A stretch of DNA of 64,000 nucleotides from contig NZ_JABTEL010000001.1 of the NCBI RefSeq assembly GCF_013285155.1, positions 248,001 through 312,000 on the forward strand, given 5' to 3'. Source of the stretch: Winogradskyella undariae (GTDB lineage: Bacteria; Bacteroidota; Bacteroidia; Flavobacteriales; Flavobacteriaceae). A model generated the notes under the pieces. It ran no database searches. It was not told where the DNA came from and saw only the letters and a program-made list of their open reading frames with translations. The position numbers were made by a program, and so were the translations under genes. Below, one piece after another: positions 1 to 9,791 of this stretch. Numbering within the stretch: the first letter of the stretch is position 1; every line of letters starts with the position of its first letter.

Positions 1-1509
1 GCTCGAAACTCTAGACGTCAGGTTTCTGAAGCTACACATTCTTTTGTAACACCAAAGATTCCGTCGCAACCAAAATTACTTCATGTTTCAAAAGAGATGT
101 TAGAAGCAATTGGTTTAGATGAACTTGATGCAAAATCAAATGATTTTTTAGAAACCTTTTCAGGGGCGAAAGTTTATCCTGACACAAAACCTTATGCTAT
201 GGCTTATGCCGGACATCAGTTTGGTAATTGGGCAGGGCAATTAGGAGATGGAAGAGCAATAAATTTATTTGAAGTAGAACATCATCATAAACGTTGGGCA
301 GTACAACTAAAAGGATCTGGTGAAACACCATATTCCCGACAAGGAGATGGTTTTGCGGTTTTAAGATCTTCTATTCGTGAATATCTTTGTAGCGAAGCCA
401 TGCATTATTTAGGCGTGCCAACCACAAGAGCGTTAAGTTTAATGACCTCTGGTGATGCAGTTTTAAGAGATATGCTTTATAATGGAAATGCAGATTATGA
501 AAAAGGCGCCATTGTTTCTAGGTTGGCACCAAGTTTTATTCGATTTGGGAATTTTGAATTATTCGCGGCAAGAAATGATATTAAAAACTTAAAAAAACTA
601 ACAGATTATACTATAAAATACTTTTATCCCGAATTAGGAGAACCTTCAAAAGAAACCTATATCAAATTTTTTGAAGCTGTTACCAAAAAGACTTTAGAGA
701 TGATTATCCATTGGCAACGTGTCGGTTTTGTACATGGAGTTATGAATACAGATAATATGTCTATTTTAGGTTTAACGATAGATTATGGACCTTACGGCTG
801 GTTAGAAGATTTTGATTTTGGATGGACGCCAAATACTACAGATAAGCAAAATAAGCGTTACCGTTACGGAAATCAACCAAACATTGGGCTTTGGAATCTA
901 CTACAACTCGCCAATGCACTTTACCCACTTGTAGAAGAAGCAGAACCGATAGAGGCTATTTTAAATCAATACCAAACTGATTTTGAAAAGCAATCGCTTC
1001 AAATGATGCGTTCTAAGTTAGGATTAAAATTTGAAGCTGAAGCTGATGCAAAATTAATGACGGATCTTGAAGATTGTTTGCTTTTAACGGAAACGGACAT
1101 GACTATTTTCTTTAGACAATTAGCTTATTACAAAAAAGGAGATGTCGAAAAAGGCATAGAAATTATAAGTAATGCATTTTATAAATCAGAAGAAATAAAA
1201 AATAAAGTTTTAGACCAATGGAAAGTTTGGTTCAAAGCTTACGACATAAAATTACAGAGTGAAGAAGCTACAGATAGCGAAAGACAACAAAGCATGAATG
1301 TTGTAAATCCTAAATATGTACTTCGTAATTATATGGCGCAATTAGCTATTGATAAAGCTGATGAAGGTGATTATAGTTTAATAGATGAATTATTTCAACT
1401 ACTTAAAAAGCCTTATGATGAGCAACCCAAAAACGAAAAATGGTTTGCCAAACGACCAGAATGGGCAAGACATAAAGTGGGTTGCTCAATGCTTTCATGT
1501 AGTTCTTAA
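1..1509 (+). CDS. selO: Protein adenylyltransferase SelO (YdiU family), 5' end outside window
   Basis: SelO is a pseudokinase-fold enzyme that transfers AMP from ATP to Ser, Thr or Tyr of target proteins and is linked to redox homeostasis. The reading frame is open from base 1, and the residues before the first internal ATG (97) still match the family (NSRRQV near the start), so the true start lies upstream. Family signatures are KGSGETPYSRQGDG (about residue 104 of the visible part) and HGVMNTDNM followed by TIDYGP (about 245-262), which hold the catalytic Asn and Asp. The C-terminus ends in GCSMLSCSS, with cysteine where animal SelO has selenocysteine. It is first in a same-strand run with short gaps (27 bp to the next gene). 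The identification is secure; only the start is missing. Confidence 0.95.
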   Translation, partial: ARNSRRQVSEATHSFVTPKIPSQPKLLHVSKEMLEAIGLDELDAKSNDFLETFSGAKVYPDTKPYAMAYAGHQFGNWAGQLGDGRAINLFEVEHHHKRWAVQLKGSGETPYSRQGDGFAVLRSSIREYLCSEAMHYLGVPTTRALSLMTSGDAVLRDMLYNGNADYEKGAIVSRLAPSFIRFGNFELFAARNDIKNLKKLTDYTIKYFYPELGEPSKETYIKFFEAVTKKTLEMIIHWQRVGFVHGVMNTDNMSILGLTIDYGPYGWLEDFDFGWTPNTTDKQNKRYRYGNQPNIGLWNLLQLANALYPLVEEAEPIEAILNQYQTDFEKQSLQMMRSKLGLKFEAEADAKLMTDLEDCLLLTETDMTIFFRQLAYYKKGDVEKGIEIISNAFYKSEEIKNKVLDQWKVWFKAYDIKLQSEEATDSERQQSMNVVNPKYVLRNYMAQLAIDKADEGDYSLIDELFQLLKKPYDEQPKNEKWFAKRPEWARHKVGCSMLSCSS

Positions 1510-1536
1510 AAAAATTAATAATTAAAAAACAAAATA

Positions 1537-2262
1537 ATGGATTTCTCGAAACTCAAAGTATTGTATATTAATTGCACGTTAAAAAAATCACCAGCTGTAA
1601 GCCACACAGAAAAGCTTATGCAAGTGTCACAGAACATTCTGAAAAAGGAAAAAGTTTCGTTTGAAACTATCCGATTTATAGATCGTGATGTTGCTGTTGG
1701 TGTTTATCCAGATATGACAGAGCATGGATGGGATAAAGATGAATGGCCAAGTATTTATAAAAAAGTAAGTGAGGCAGATGTTTTAATAGTGGGAACCCCA
1801 ATCTGGCTAGGTGAAAAATCTTCAGAGGCTCAAAAGTTAATAGAACGTTTGTATGCAATGAGTGGAGAAACCAACGAAAAGGGCCAATATGTTTTTTACG
1901 GTAAAGTTGGTGGATGTATGGTAACAGGTAATGAAGATGGGGTAAAACATTGTGCAATGGGTATATTGTATGCTTTACAACATGTTGGCTATTCTATTCC
2001 GCCGCAGGCCGATTCTGGATGGATTGGTGAAGTTGGTCCTGGGCCTAGTTATGGAGATACAAAATGGAAGGATAAATCCATTAATCCACCTGTAGGTTTT
2101 GATTCGGAATTTACAAATAGAAACACGACCTTTATGACTTACAATCTATTACACTTGGCAAAATTATTAAAGGAAAACAAAGGTTACAGTAATTATGGTA
2201 ACTCTCGAGAAGCTTGGGATAGTGGGACGCATTGGTCTTTCGAAAATCCTGAATACAGATAG
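1537..2262 (+). CDS. Flavodoxin-fold NAD(P)H-dependent FMN reductase
   Basis: A 241-residue protein of the flavodoxin-like NADPH-dependent FMN reductase superfamily. The N-terminal strand and turn (KVLYINCTLKKSP, residues 7-19) fit the phosphate-binding loop of FMN. VLIVGTPIWLGEKSS (about 83-97) is the second flavin-contacting loop, and a third glycine-rich stretch follows at about 125-133 (GGCMVTGNEDG). There is no signal peptide, so it is probably cytoplasmic. It lies 27 bp after selO and 63 bp before the DUF427 gene and is probably co-transcribed. The substrate is unknown; quinone, azo compound or flavin reduction are all possible for the family. A role in oxidative stress is inferred only from its neighbours. 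Confidence 0.85.
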   Translation: MDFSKLKVLYINCTLKKSPAVSHTEKLMQVSQNILKKEKVSFETIRFIDRDVAVGVYPDMTEHGWDKDEWPSIYKKVSEADVLIVGTPIWLGEKSSEAQKLIERLYAMSGETNEKGQYVFYGKVGGCMVTGNEDGVKHCAMGILYALQHVGYSIPPQADSGWIGEVGPGPSYGDTKWKDKSINPPVGFDSEFTNRNTTFMTYNLLHLAKLLKENKGYSNYGNSREAWDSGTHWSFENPEYR

Positions 2263-2325
2263 AAATTACGTGTGCATAAATAGGGTAATATAAAAGTCCT
2301 TATTAGGTATTAAAAAACAACAAAG

Positions 2326-2607
2326 ATGAAAGCAATTTGGAATAATAAAGTCATAGCAGAAAGTAATAAAACGATAGTTATTGAAAAAAACCACTATTTT
2401 CCTCACGAGAGTATCAATAAAGAATTTTTCAAAACGAGTGAAATACACTCCGTATGCCCTTGGAAAGGAACTGCTTCTTATTACACCATAGAAGTGGATG
2501 GAAAACAAAATAAAGATGCAGCTTGGTTTTATCCAGAGGTATCAGAATTGGCAAAAGGGATTAAAAATCATGTGGCTTTTTGGCGCGGTGTGCAAATTGA
2601 AGATTAA
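2326..2607 (+). CDS. DUF427 family protein
   Basis: A 93-residue protein that fits the DUF427 family: it begins MKAIWNNKVIAES, contains the conserved CPWKGTASYYTI block (about residues 46-57) and an AAWFYPEVSELAKGIKNHVAFW segment towards the end. The fold is a small beta-rich domain with no established reaction. No signal peptide or membrane segment is present. It is separated by only 9 bp from the downstream hydrolase-OsmC gene, so translation of the two is probably coupled. DUF427 genes often sit in bacterial redox or stress neighbourhoods, which agrees with this location, but no function is claimed. Confidence 0.85.
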   Translation: MKAIWNNKVIAESNKTIVIEKNHYFPHESINKEFFKTSEIHSVCPWKGTASYYTIEVDGKQNKDAAWFYPEVSELAKGIKNHVAFWRGVQIED

Positions 2608-2616
2608 AATTAGGTA

Positions 2617-3834
2617 ATGAAAAGTACAAAGCTTAAAATACAAAATAGAAAAGGTCTAACTCTAAATGCTAATTTAGAATTACCAGCCAATCAGAAACCA
2701 AACTACTACGCCATTTTTGCACATTGTTTTACTTGTAGTAGCAGTTTAAAAGCTGTTAGAAATGTGAGTAGAGCATTAACGCAAAATGGATTCGCGGTTC
2801 TGCGTTTCGATTTTACAGGACTAGGAAGAAGTGAAGGCGAATTTGCCGATAGTCATTTCTCTGCAAATGTAGAGGACTTGTTAGACGTACATAGTTATAT
2901 GTCTCAACATTATCAAGCACCAAGTTTACTTGTTGGTCATTCTCTTGGAGGTGCAGCAGTATTGGTAGCGGCTTCAGAAATAGAAGCTGTAAAAGCAGTT
3001 GCCACCGTTGGAGCACCAGCTACAGTAGATCATGTAAAACATTTATTTTCTCATCAGGTTGAAGAATCGGAAGAAAAGGGAGATGTTAAAGTTAATATTG
3101 GAGGACGCCCTTTTGTTATTAATCAAGACTTTGTTGAAGAGTTTGATAAAACAGATTTACCAGCACTTGTAAAAACACTGCGTAAACCTTTGTTAATAAT
3201 GCATTCGCCTTTTGACAAAACAGTAGGTATAGCAAATGCAGAGCAGTTATATAAAAATGCACATCACCCTAAAAGTTTTGTCTCATTAGATAATGCAGAT
3301 CATTTATTAACTAAAGAAGAGGATAGTCAGTATGTTGGTGAAATTATAGGGACTTGGGCAAAACGATATTTCCCTAAGGTGGAAAATGTAATGCTCGATA
3401 CCGAAGGGGAACAATTAGTTGGACATCTTAATATTGTGGAAGATAATTTTACCACTTCTATTCAAACTAAAAATCATACGTTAATTGCAGACGAACCAGC
3501 AAGTGTTGGTGGTAGTAATTTTGGACCTTCACCATACGAGTATCTCAATGCGGCATTAGCTGCATGTACGGTAATGACTTTAAAAATGTATGCCGAACGA
3601 AAAAAGTGGGATTTAAAAGAGGTTTATGTTTACATATCGCACTCTAGAAAACATAGTGACGACTTAAATCTTGTTTTAGAAAAGCCTAAGTACTTAGATC
3701 ATATTAGTAAAAAGCTAAAATTTATAGGAGATATAAGTGAAGAACAATCCCAACGATTAAAAGAAATAGCATCGCGTTGTCCAGTACATAAAACGATTGC
3801 TAGCGAAGTTATTTTTGAAACAGAAATCCTATAA
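2617..3834 (+). CDS. Alpha/beta hydrolase - OsmC domain fusion
   Basis: A 405-residue two-domain protein. Residues 1-250 form an alpha/beta hydrolase with the nucleophile elbow GHSLGG (Ser109) and a late Asp/His pair ([14 protein letters not shown]). Residues 265-405 form an OsmC/Ohr-type domain with both expected cysteines, C317 (AALAACTVM) and C388 (SRCPVHK). In that family the first cysteine attacks organic hydroperoxides and the second forms the resolving disulfide. The fusion is a recurring architecture in Bacteroidota and Proteobacteria. It lies 9 bp after the DUF427 gene and 9 bp before egtB. An inferred role is hydrolysis of an ester or acyl substrate coupled to peroxide reduction; the real substrate is unknown. 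Confidence 0.9.
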   Translation: MKSTKLKIQNRKGLTLNANLELPANQKPNYYAIFAHCFTCSSSLKAVRNVSRALTQNGFAVLRFDFTGLGRSEGEFADSHFSANVEDLLDVHSYMSQHYQAPSLLVGHSLGGAAVLVAASEIEAVKAVATVGAPATVDHVKHLFSHQVEESEEKGDVKVNIGGRPFVINQDFVEEFDKTDLPALVKTLRKPLLIMHSPFDKTVGIANAEQLYKNAHHPKSFVSLDNADHLLTKEEDSQYVGEIIGTWAKRYFPKVENVMLDTEGEQLVGHLNIVEDNFTTSIQTKNHTLIADEPASVGGSNFGPSPYEYLNAALAACTVMTLKMYAERKKWDLKEVYVYISHSRKHSDDLNLVLEKPKYLDHISKKLKFIGDISEEQSQRLKEIASRCPVHKTIASEVIFETEIL

Positions 3835-3843
3835 ATTATACAC

Positions 3844-5010
3844 GTGCAAGCTATAACCACCAACACCATAACATCTGAACGATTTCTAGAAATAAGACAA
3901 CAAACGGAACAAATTTGTAGTTCGCTTGAGCCCGAAGATGTTTCTATTCAACCAGCCGATTTTGTGTCGCCACCAAAATGGCACTTAGCACATACCACCT
4001 GGTTTTTTGAACAATTTATACTGTCTGATTTTTGTTCCGATTACAAGGTTTTTCATGAAGATTATGCCTATTATTTTAATAGTTATTACAATAATGTAGG
4101 AAAACGTGTTTTGAGAGCAGAACGAGGTTTAATGACTAGACCTACATTACAATCGGTTTTAGAATATAGAGCTTGTGTAAATGAGCACTTAGCACAATTT
4201 ATAGCGAAAGGAATATCAGAAGAAATTTCAAATATTATTGAAATTGGCCTTCAGCACGAGCAACAACACCAAGAATTATTAATTTATGATATTAAATATA
4301 TTTTTGGTAATCAACCTTCATTTCCAAAATTGGATTACACAATTCAATTACAGGTAGAAACACAAACACAAACATTTATTCCAATCAAAGAAGGCGTTTA
4401 TGAAATTGGACATAATAACGATGGCTTTTGTTTTGATAACGAGTTAGGAAGGCATAAAGTGTATCTTCATGAGTATCAAATTTCCAACCGATTGGTTACT
4501 AATGCAGAATATATTCAATTTATAGAAGCAGGTGGTTATAACGATTTTAATCTTTGGCATGCGGAAGGCTGGGATTTTGTTCAAAATAATAAACTCAAAG
4601 CACCCTTGTATTGGCATTATGTAGAAGAGAAATGGATGCAATATACACTTAACGGTTTTGTAGAAGTTGATGGTAATTTACCGGTAAGTCACGTTACATT
4701 TTATGAAGCTTTTGCTTATGCACAATGGAAAGGTATGCGTTTGCCTACGGAATTTGAATGGGAAGTGGCTTCCGTTCAATTTAAATATGGTCAGCTTTGG
4801 GAATGGACCAATAGTGCTTATTTACCGTATCCTAATTACACCAAAGTAGATGGTGCTTTAGGAGAGTATAACGGTAAATTTATGGTGAATCAAATGGTTT
4901 TGCGTGGCGCCTCAGTAGCAACATCTAAAAATCATAGCCGAGCTACTTATCGTAACTTTTTTCAAGCAAACTTACGCTGGCAATTTTCAGGAATCAGACT
5001 TGCCAAATAA
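3844..5010 (+). CDS. egtB: Ergothioneine biosynthesis protein EgtB (iron-dependent sulfoxide synthase)
   Basis: EgtB oxidatively joins a thiol (gamma-glutamylcysteine or cysteine, depending on subtype) to C2 of hercynine's imidazole ring. The 388-residue protein has an N-terminal DinB-like domain with the iron ligands: WHLAH (H47/H50) and the HX3HXE motif QHEQQHQE (H138, H142, E144). A C-terminal formylglycine-generating-enzyme-type fold follows (VSHVTFYEAFAYAQWKGMR, LPTEFEWE, GQLWEWTNSAY, ending GIRLAK). The start is a GTG at 3844, 9 bp after the previous stop, with no better ATG upstream. The partner egtD is 53 bp downstream. No egtA, egtC or egtE is nearby, which suggests a short route with cysteine as direct donor, but the subtype cannot be settled from motifs. 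Confidence 0.93.
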   Translation: MQAITTNTITSERFLEIRQQTEQICSSLEPEDVSIQPADFVSPPKWHLAHTTWFFEQFILSDFCSDYKVFHEDYAYYFNSYYNNVGKRVLRAERGLMTRPTLQSVLEYRACVNEHLAQFIAKGISEEISNIIEIGLQHEQQHQELLIYDIKYIFGNQPSFPKLDYTIQLQVETQTQTFIPIKEGVYEIGHNNDGFCFDNELGRHKVYLHEYQISNRLVTNAEYIQFIEAGGYNDFNLWHAEGWDFVQNNKLKAPLYWHYVEEKWMQYTLNGFVEVDGNLPVSHVTFYEAFAYAQWKGMRLPTEFEWEVASVQFKYGQLWEWTNSAYLPYPNYTKVDGALGEYNGKFMVNQMVLRGASVATSKNHSRATYRNFFQANLRWQFSGIRLAK

Positions 5011-5063
5011 ACACAATCATTATACAAAGAACTTTAGATCCGTTTTAAACCTTAAACTTTTTT

Positions 5064-6005
5064 ATGACTAATACATTTGCACAAGATATCCTTGAAGGCT
5101 TAACCGCAGAGGAAAAACATTTACCTTCAAAATATTTTTATGACGATAATGGTAGTCGCATATTTCAAGATATAATGAATATGCCAGAATATTATCTCAC
5201 TAACGCTGAATTTGAGATTTTATCCATGCAATGTCAGCAAATTACAGAGGCTTTACAGTTTTCTACACCGTTTAATATTTTAGAATTAGGAGCAGGAGAT
5301 GGCTTAAAAACCTTCAAGCTTTTAGAATATTTAGTAGCTAATAATATCGATTTTAATTATTTGCCTATTGATATTTCTAAAGAGGCCATGGATATATTAG
5401 AAAAGCGCTTAAAAGAACGTTTGCCAGGTATTAGTATTAAGCCACAGGTAGGTGATTATTTTGAGATTTTAAAAGAAAATAAACAAAGTGAACATCCTAG
5501 TCTATTATTGTTTTTAGGCGGTAATATTGGAAATTATCTTGAAGATAAAGCTAAAGAATTGGTTCAGCTTTTTAATAAAAACATGAAAAAGGGAGATAAG
5601 CTTTTAATTGGTTTCGATTTAAAGAAAAATCCGATCACTATTCATGATGCTTACTTCGATAAACATGGAATAACCAAAAGATTTAATCTTAATTTACTAA
5701 TAAGAATCAATAGAGAATTAGATGCCGATTTTAAAATTGATGATTTCGATTTTTATGCACATTACAATCCTTTAACAGGTGATGTAAAAAGTTATATTGT
5801 TAGCCTTAGAGAACAAACGGTACAACTCAAAGCTATAAATAAAACGATTACCTTTGGTTACAATGAGTTAATATGGACAGAGCTATCAAAAAAATATGCA
5901 CTCAATGAAATTGAAAAATTAGCAGGTGCTACTAATTTTGATGTCAAATCTAATTTCTTAGATTGTAAACATTACTTTACAGATAGTCTTTGGGAGAAAG
6001 TATAA
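5064..6005 (+). CDS. egtD: L-histidine N(alpha)-methyltransferase EgtD
   Basis: EgtD methylates the alpha-amino group of histidine three times with S-adenosylmethionine to make hercynine, the substrate of EgtB. The 313-residue protein has the family opening LPSKYFYDDNGSRIFQDI (about residues 20-37), the SAM-binding ILELGAGDG (about 73-81), the acidic second motif LPIDIS (about 100-105), FLGGNIGNYLED (about 151-162) and GDKLLIGFDL. There is no signal peptide, so it acts in the cytoplasm. With egtB immediately upstream it forms the minimal two-gene core of ergothioneine synthesis. It is probably co-transcribed with the run beginning at selO. The identification is strong. Confidence 0.95.
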   Translation: MTNTFAQDILEGLTAEEKHLPSKYFYDDNGSRIFQDIMNMPEYYLTNAEFEILSMQCQQITEALQFSTPFNILELGAGDGLKTFKLLEYLVANNIDFNYLPIDISKEAMDILEKRLKERLPGISIKPQVGDYFEILKENKQSEHPSLLLFLGGNIGNYLEDKAKELVQLFNKNMKKGDKLLIGFDLKKNPITIHDAYFDKHGITKRFNLNLLIRINRELDADFKIDDFDFYAHYNPLTGDVKSYIVSLREQTVQLKAINKTITFGYNELIWTELSKKYALNEIEKLAGATNFDVKSNFLDCKHYFTDSLWEKV

Positions 6006-6077
6006 AGACTAAAATTCATTGTATAACAGTCAAGTTCTTCCATAAAAATAGCATTATTTTGTGATTTACTTTAAAAT

Positions 6078-9000
6078 ATGAGAAAACAATACACACTACT
6101 TGTTATACTTTTTACTTTGTTTTTTAATGCTTGTGCTACATACGAAGCGCAGTATAAAGAAGAAAAATTAAAAGTAAATAAATCACCAGAAAAGGAAGTT
6201 GATAGACGATTTTACTTAATAGGTGATGCTGGTTTAGTGGATAATGGTGGCATGTCTAGTGCCTTGTCTGCCTTCAAAAATTATATTTCAACAAAGGAAA
6301 CAAAAGACGATGTTGCTCTTTTTCTAGGTGATAATATTTATCCTGTAGGTCTGCCAGATAAAGATGATTCAGATAGAGCAGAGGCAGAACAGGCTTTAGA
6401 TGTACAAATTAATGCGGTAAAAGATTTTGAAGGAGAGGTCTTATTTATTCCTGGAAATCATGATTGGTATTCAAACGGACTAAAAGGGCTAAAACGTCAA
6501 GAGAAATATATTGAAGATGCCTTAGGTAAAAATACGTTTCAACCAGAAAATGGTTGCCCAATTGAGGATATTGATATAGGAGATAATATAAAGCTTATTG
6601 TGGTAGATACACAATGGTATTTAGAAAATTGGAATAACAACCCTACTATAAATGATAAGTGTGAAATAAAGACCAGAGATCGTTTTTTTGAAGAATTAGA
6701 AGGCGAAATTAAAAAAGCTCAAAATAAAACAACCATTATAGCCATGCACCATCCAATGTATACCAATGGAGTTCATGGAGGTTATTATGGTGCAAAAAAA
6801 CACCTTTATCCAACGCAAGGTAATGTGCCATTGCCAATTTTAGCAACTCTTATTACACAAGTAAGGACGCAAGGTGGTGTTTCAATTCAAGATCGTTATA
6901 ACGAACGTTACAACGAGTTAATGAAGCGTATTGAAACGCTGACGTTCGATAAAGAAAATATTGTGTTTGTTTCTGGTCACGAGCATACACTTCAATATCT
7001 CGAAAATGAAAATATAAAACAAATTGTATCAGGGTCGGGCTCTAAAGACGGTGCAGCAGCTTTAGGGACAAAAGGGTTATTTAGTTACGGTGGGCAAGGT
7101 TTTGCAGAACTTGTGGTTTATAAAGACGGCAGTTCTTGGGTTAAGTTTTTTAGTGTAGAAAATGACAATCCAAAACTTGTTTTTGAACATGAAATAATAG
7201 GTGTTAAAGAACCTTACGATGTTTCTAATTTACCCGATACATTTCCAAATGAAATTAGTGTTTCTGTTTATGATGAAGAAGAGACGGATAGAACAGGTTT
7301 TTTTAAATCCGTTTGGGGGGATCATTACAGAGAAGTCTACAGTACTAAAATAAAAGCGAAAGTAGCCACATTAGATACTCTATACGGTGGCTTAGAGATT
7401 GTGCGTAAAGGTGGTGGGCACCAAACAAGGTCTTTACGTCTAAAGACTAAAGATGGTAGAGAATTAAATATGCGAGCATTAAAGAAAAGTGCCACGCAAT
7501 ACTTGCAGACGGTTCTATTTAAAGAGAATTACATTCAAGATGATTTTGAACGCACACAAGTAGAAGGTTTAGTTTTAGATTTCTATACAGCAGCACACCC
7601 TTATGCTTTTACTGTGGTGCCAGATTTATCAGATGCAGCAGAGGTCTACCATACCAATCCAAGACTTTTCTTTATACCTAAGCATAAATATTTAGGTGAT
7701 TTTAATGAAGAATATGGGGATGAGCTCTATATGATTGAAGAGCGACCTGAAGAAAATTATACAGATGAACGTAATTTTGGTTATGCAGATGATATTGAAA
7801 GTACGCATGATATTATTGAAAAAGTAAGAGAGGATGAAGAATATAAAATTGATGAGAACGCATTTATAAGAGCACGTTTATTTGATATGTTAATTGGTGA
7901 TTGGGATAGGCATCAAGATCAGTGGCGTTGGGCACAATTCGATCAGCCAAATGGAGACAAATTATACAGACCAATCCCTAGAGACCGAGATCAGGTGTTT
8001 TCTAATTTTGATGGAGCCTTATTAGATGTCGCTCGTGTGGTTGCAGGTGCAGCTAACCAACTTCAGATTTATGATGATAAATTAGAGAATATAAAATGGA
8101 TGAATAACGCTGGTATAAAACTAGATCGTACTTTAATCCAACAATCAGGAAAAGAAGAATGGTTAGAGCATGCTAAATTTCTTCAAGAGCATATTACGGA
8201 TGAGGTGATAGAAAAAGCATTTTCTAAAGTTCCTAAAGAAGTTCAAGATAAAACATTAGAAGATATTAAGAGAAATTTAAAAGGACGTCGCAAAAATCTT
8301 GTAGATATTGCTACTAGATATTACGAATATTTAAATGAATTAGTCATTTTAACAGGAACAGATAAGGATGATTATATTGAGGTGATTCGTCAAGGAGATA
8401 AAGAAACTCGTGTTATTATATCTAGAATTAAAGGCGGTGAAAAAGCCGATGTTATTGTAGATAAGGTACTGAATAAAGATGTAACAAAAGAGCTATGGAT
8501 TTACGGATTAGATGATAAAGATATTTTTGAAGTTACAGGAAATGGAAGTCATAAGATCTTTACACGGCTAATTGGCGGTCAAGAAAACGATACGTATAAA
8601 ATCAAATCGGGGAGTAAAATAAAGATTTACGATCACGAAAGTAAAAAGAATACAATTGAAGAAAAGGGCGGAGCTGCTGTAAGATTAACAGATATTTATA
8701 ATCTTAATTTATTCGATTTTAACAAAAACATTTTGAATCAGCGTGTTACAACCCCAGCTATAGGTTATAATCCAGATGATGGTATTTCTCTTGGTATATC
8801 TCATGTAATTACTAAAAACGGTTTTCAACGAAATCCATTTTCTAGTCAACATAGATTTAATGGAGGTTATTTCTTTGCAACGGATGGGTTTTCTTTAACC
8901 TACGATGGTGAGTTTTCTAATATCTTTGGTAATTGGAATTTACAAGTTGGAGGGCAATTTACTTCAGAAAATTACACTAATAATTTCTTTGGTTATGGAA

Positions 9001-9782
9001 ACGAAACTGTAAATCTTGAAGATGATTTAGATCGCGATTATAACCGTGTAAAAACAAGTATCATTCAGGCCTATGCAGGGATTTCTAAAAAAGGTGATTT
9101 TGGTAGTGATTACGGAGTAAAAGCAATATTTGAAGGCATAGAATTAGAAGCCACAGATAATCGATTTATTACAGATTTTATACCAGATGCTACATCAGAA
9201 TTTTATGAAAGACAATATTTTGGTGGTTTAGAGGGGCAATTCAATTATAAGAGTTTTGATTCTGAAATAAATCCAACACGAGGAATGAAATTCATGATCA
9301 ATGCAGGGGCTAAGACCGAATTAGAAGATACTAATAATACATATGGCTATATTAATGCAAATCTAGGTTTTTACAATGCACTATCTGAAGACAGAAAACT
9401 GGTTTTAAAAACAGACGTAAAAAGTCAATTTAGAATAGGTGATGATATGCTTTTTTATCAAGCTGCTAATATTGGTGGAGATACAGGTTTACGTGGTTAC
9501 AGAACAGAACGATTTACAGGAAAGAAATCTTTTGTAAGTAGTGCAGATTTAAGATATAGCTTCAATTCGTTTAGAACGAGCGTAACGCCATTACAAATTG
9601 GTGTTTTTGGAGGGTTTGATGTTGGTAGAGTTTGGTTAAAAGATGATGTTTCAGATAAATGGCACAATGATTACGGAGGTGGTTTTTGGGTTACTGCCGC
9701 AGAATCACTTTCAGGAACTTTTAATTTATTTACTGGAGAAGATGGTCTTAGATTTTCATTTGGCTTAGGGCTTAGTTTTTAA
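6078..9782 (+). CDS. Outer-membrane lipoprotein: metallophosphoesterase + kinase-like region + beta-barrel
   Basis: A 1234-residue multidomain protein with a lipoprotein signal (LFFNAC, C19). Residues 45-370 form a calcineurin-like phosphoesterase with all metal motifs: IGDAG, FLGDNIY, IPGNHDW, AMHHPMY and SGHEHT. A middle region (about 440-760) has a glycine-rich GGGHQTRSLRL followed by RALKKS, then GDWDRHQDQWRW (D610-R611-H612) and PRDRDQVF (D636, D638). This order resembles atypical FAM20/CotH-like kinases. Residues from about 860 to the end look like a BamA/TamA-type surface-antigen barrel and finish with the aromatic FGLGLSF expected for outer-membrane insertion. Its partner and substrate are unknown. 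The DUF2254 gene follows after 9 bp and may be co-transcribed. Confidence 0.85.
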   Translation: MRKQYTLLVILFTLFFNACATYEAQYKEEKLKVNKSPEKEVDRRFYLIGDAGLVDNGGMSSALSAFKNYISTKETKDDVALFLGDNIYPVGLPDKDDSDRAEAEQALDVQINAVKDFEGEVLFIPGNHDWYSNGLKGLKRQEKYIEDALGKNTFQPENGCPIEDIDIGDNIKLIVVDTQWYLENWNNNPTINDKCEIKTRDRFFEELEGEIKKAQNKTTIIAMHHPMYTNGVHGGYYGAKKHLYPTQGNVPLPILATLITQVRTQGGVSIQDRYNERYNELMKRIETLTFDKENIVFVSGHEHTLQYLENENIKQIVSGSGSKDGAAALGTKGLFSYGGQGFAELVVYKDGSSWVKFFSVENDNPKLVFEHEIIGVKEPYDVSNLPDTFPNEISVSVYDEEETDRTGFFKSVWGDHYREVYSTKIKAKVATLDTLYGGLEIVRKGGGHQTRSLRLKTKDGRELNMRALKKSATQYLQTVLFKENYIQDDFERTQVEGLVLDFYTAAHPYAFTVVPDLSDAAEVYHTNPRLFFIPKHKYLGDFNEEYGDELYMIEERPEENYTDERNFGYADDIESTHDIIEKVREDEEYKIDENAFIRARLFDMLIGDWDRHQDQWRWAQFDQPNGDKLYRPIPRDRDQVFSNFDGALLDVARVVAGAANQLQIYDDKLENIKWMNNAGIKLDRTLIQQSGKEEWLEHAKFLQEHITDEVIEKAFSKVPKEVQDKTLEDIKRNLKGRRKNLVDIATRYYEYLNELVILTGTDKDDYIEVIRQGDKETRVIISRIKGGEKADVIVDKVLNKDVTKELWIYGLDDKDIFEVTGNGSHKIFTRLIGGQENDTYKIKSGSKIKIYDHESKKNTIEEKGGAAVRLTDIYNLNLFDFNKNILNQRVTTPAIGYNPDDGISLGISHVITKNGFQRNPFSSQHRFNGGYFFATDGFSLTYDGEFSNIFGNWNLQVGGQFTSENYTNNFFGYGNETVNLEDDLDRDYNRVKTSIIQAYAGISKKGDFGSDYGVKAIFEGIELEATDNRFITDFIPDATSEFYERQYFGGLEGQFNYKSFDSEINPTRGMKFMINAGAKTELEDTNNTYGYINANLGFYNALSEDRKLVLKTDVKSQFRIGDDMLFYQAANIGGDTGLRGYRTERFTGKKSFVSSADLRYSFNSFRTSVTPLQIGVFGGFDVGRVWLKDDVSDKWHNDYGGGFWVTAAESLSGTFNLFTGEDGLRFSFGLGLSF

Positions 9783-9791
9783 AAACATAAT

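Noticed and set aside
1676-1957. Minus-strand ORF of 93 codons inside the flavin reductase gene
   Set aside because: It lies wholly inside a well-supported plus-strand gene, has a composition typical of an antisense frame (rich in H and L) and no recognisable motif.
4350-4378. Short CAAACA-type repeat in egtB
   Set aside because: It spans only a few units, codes for a plausible QTQTQT stretch and needs no special explanation.
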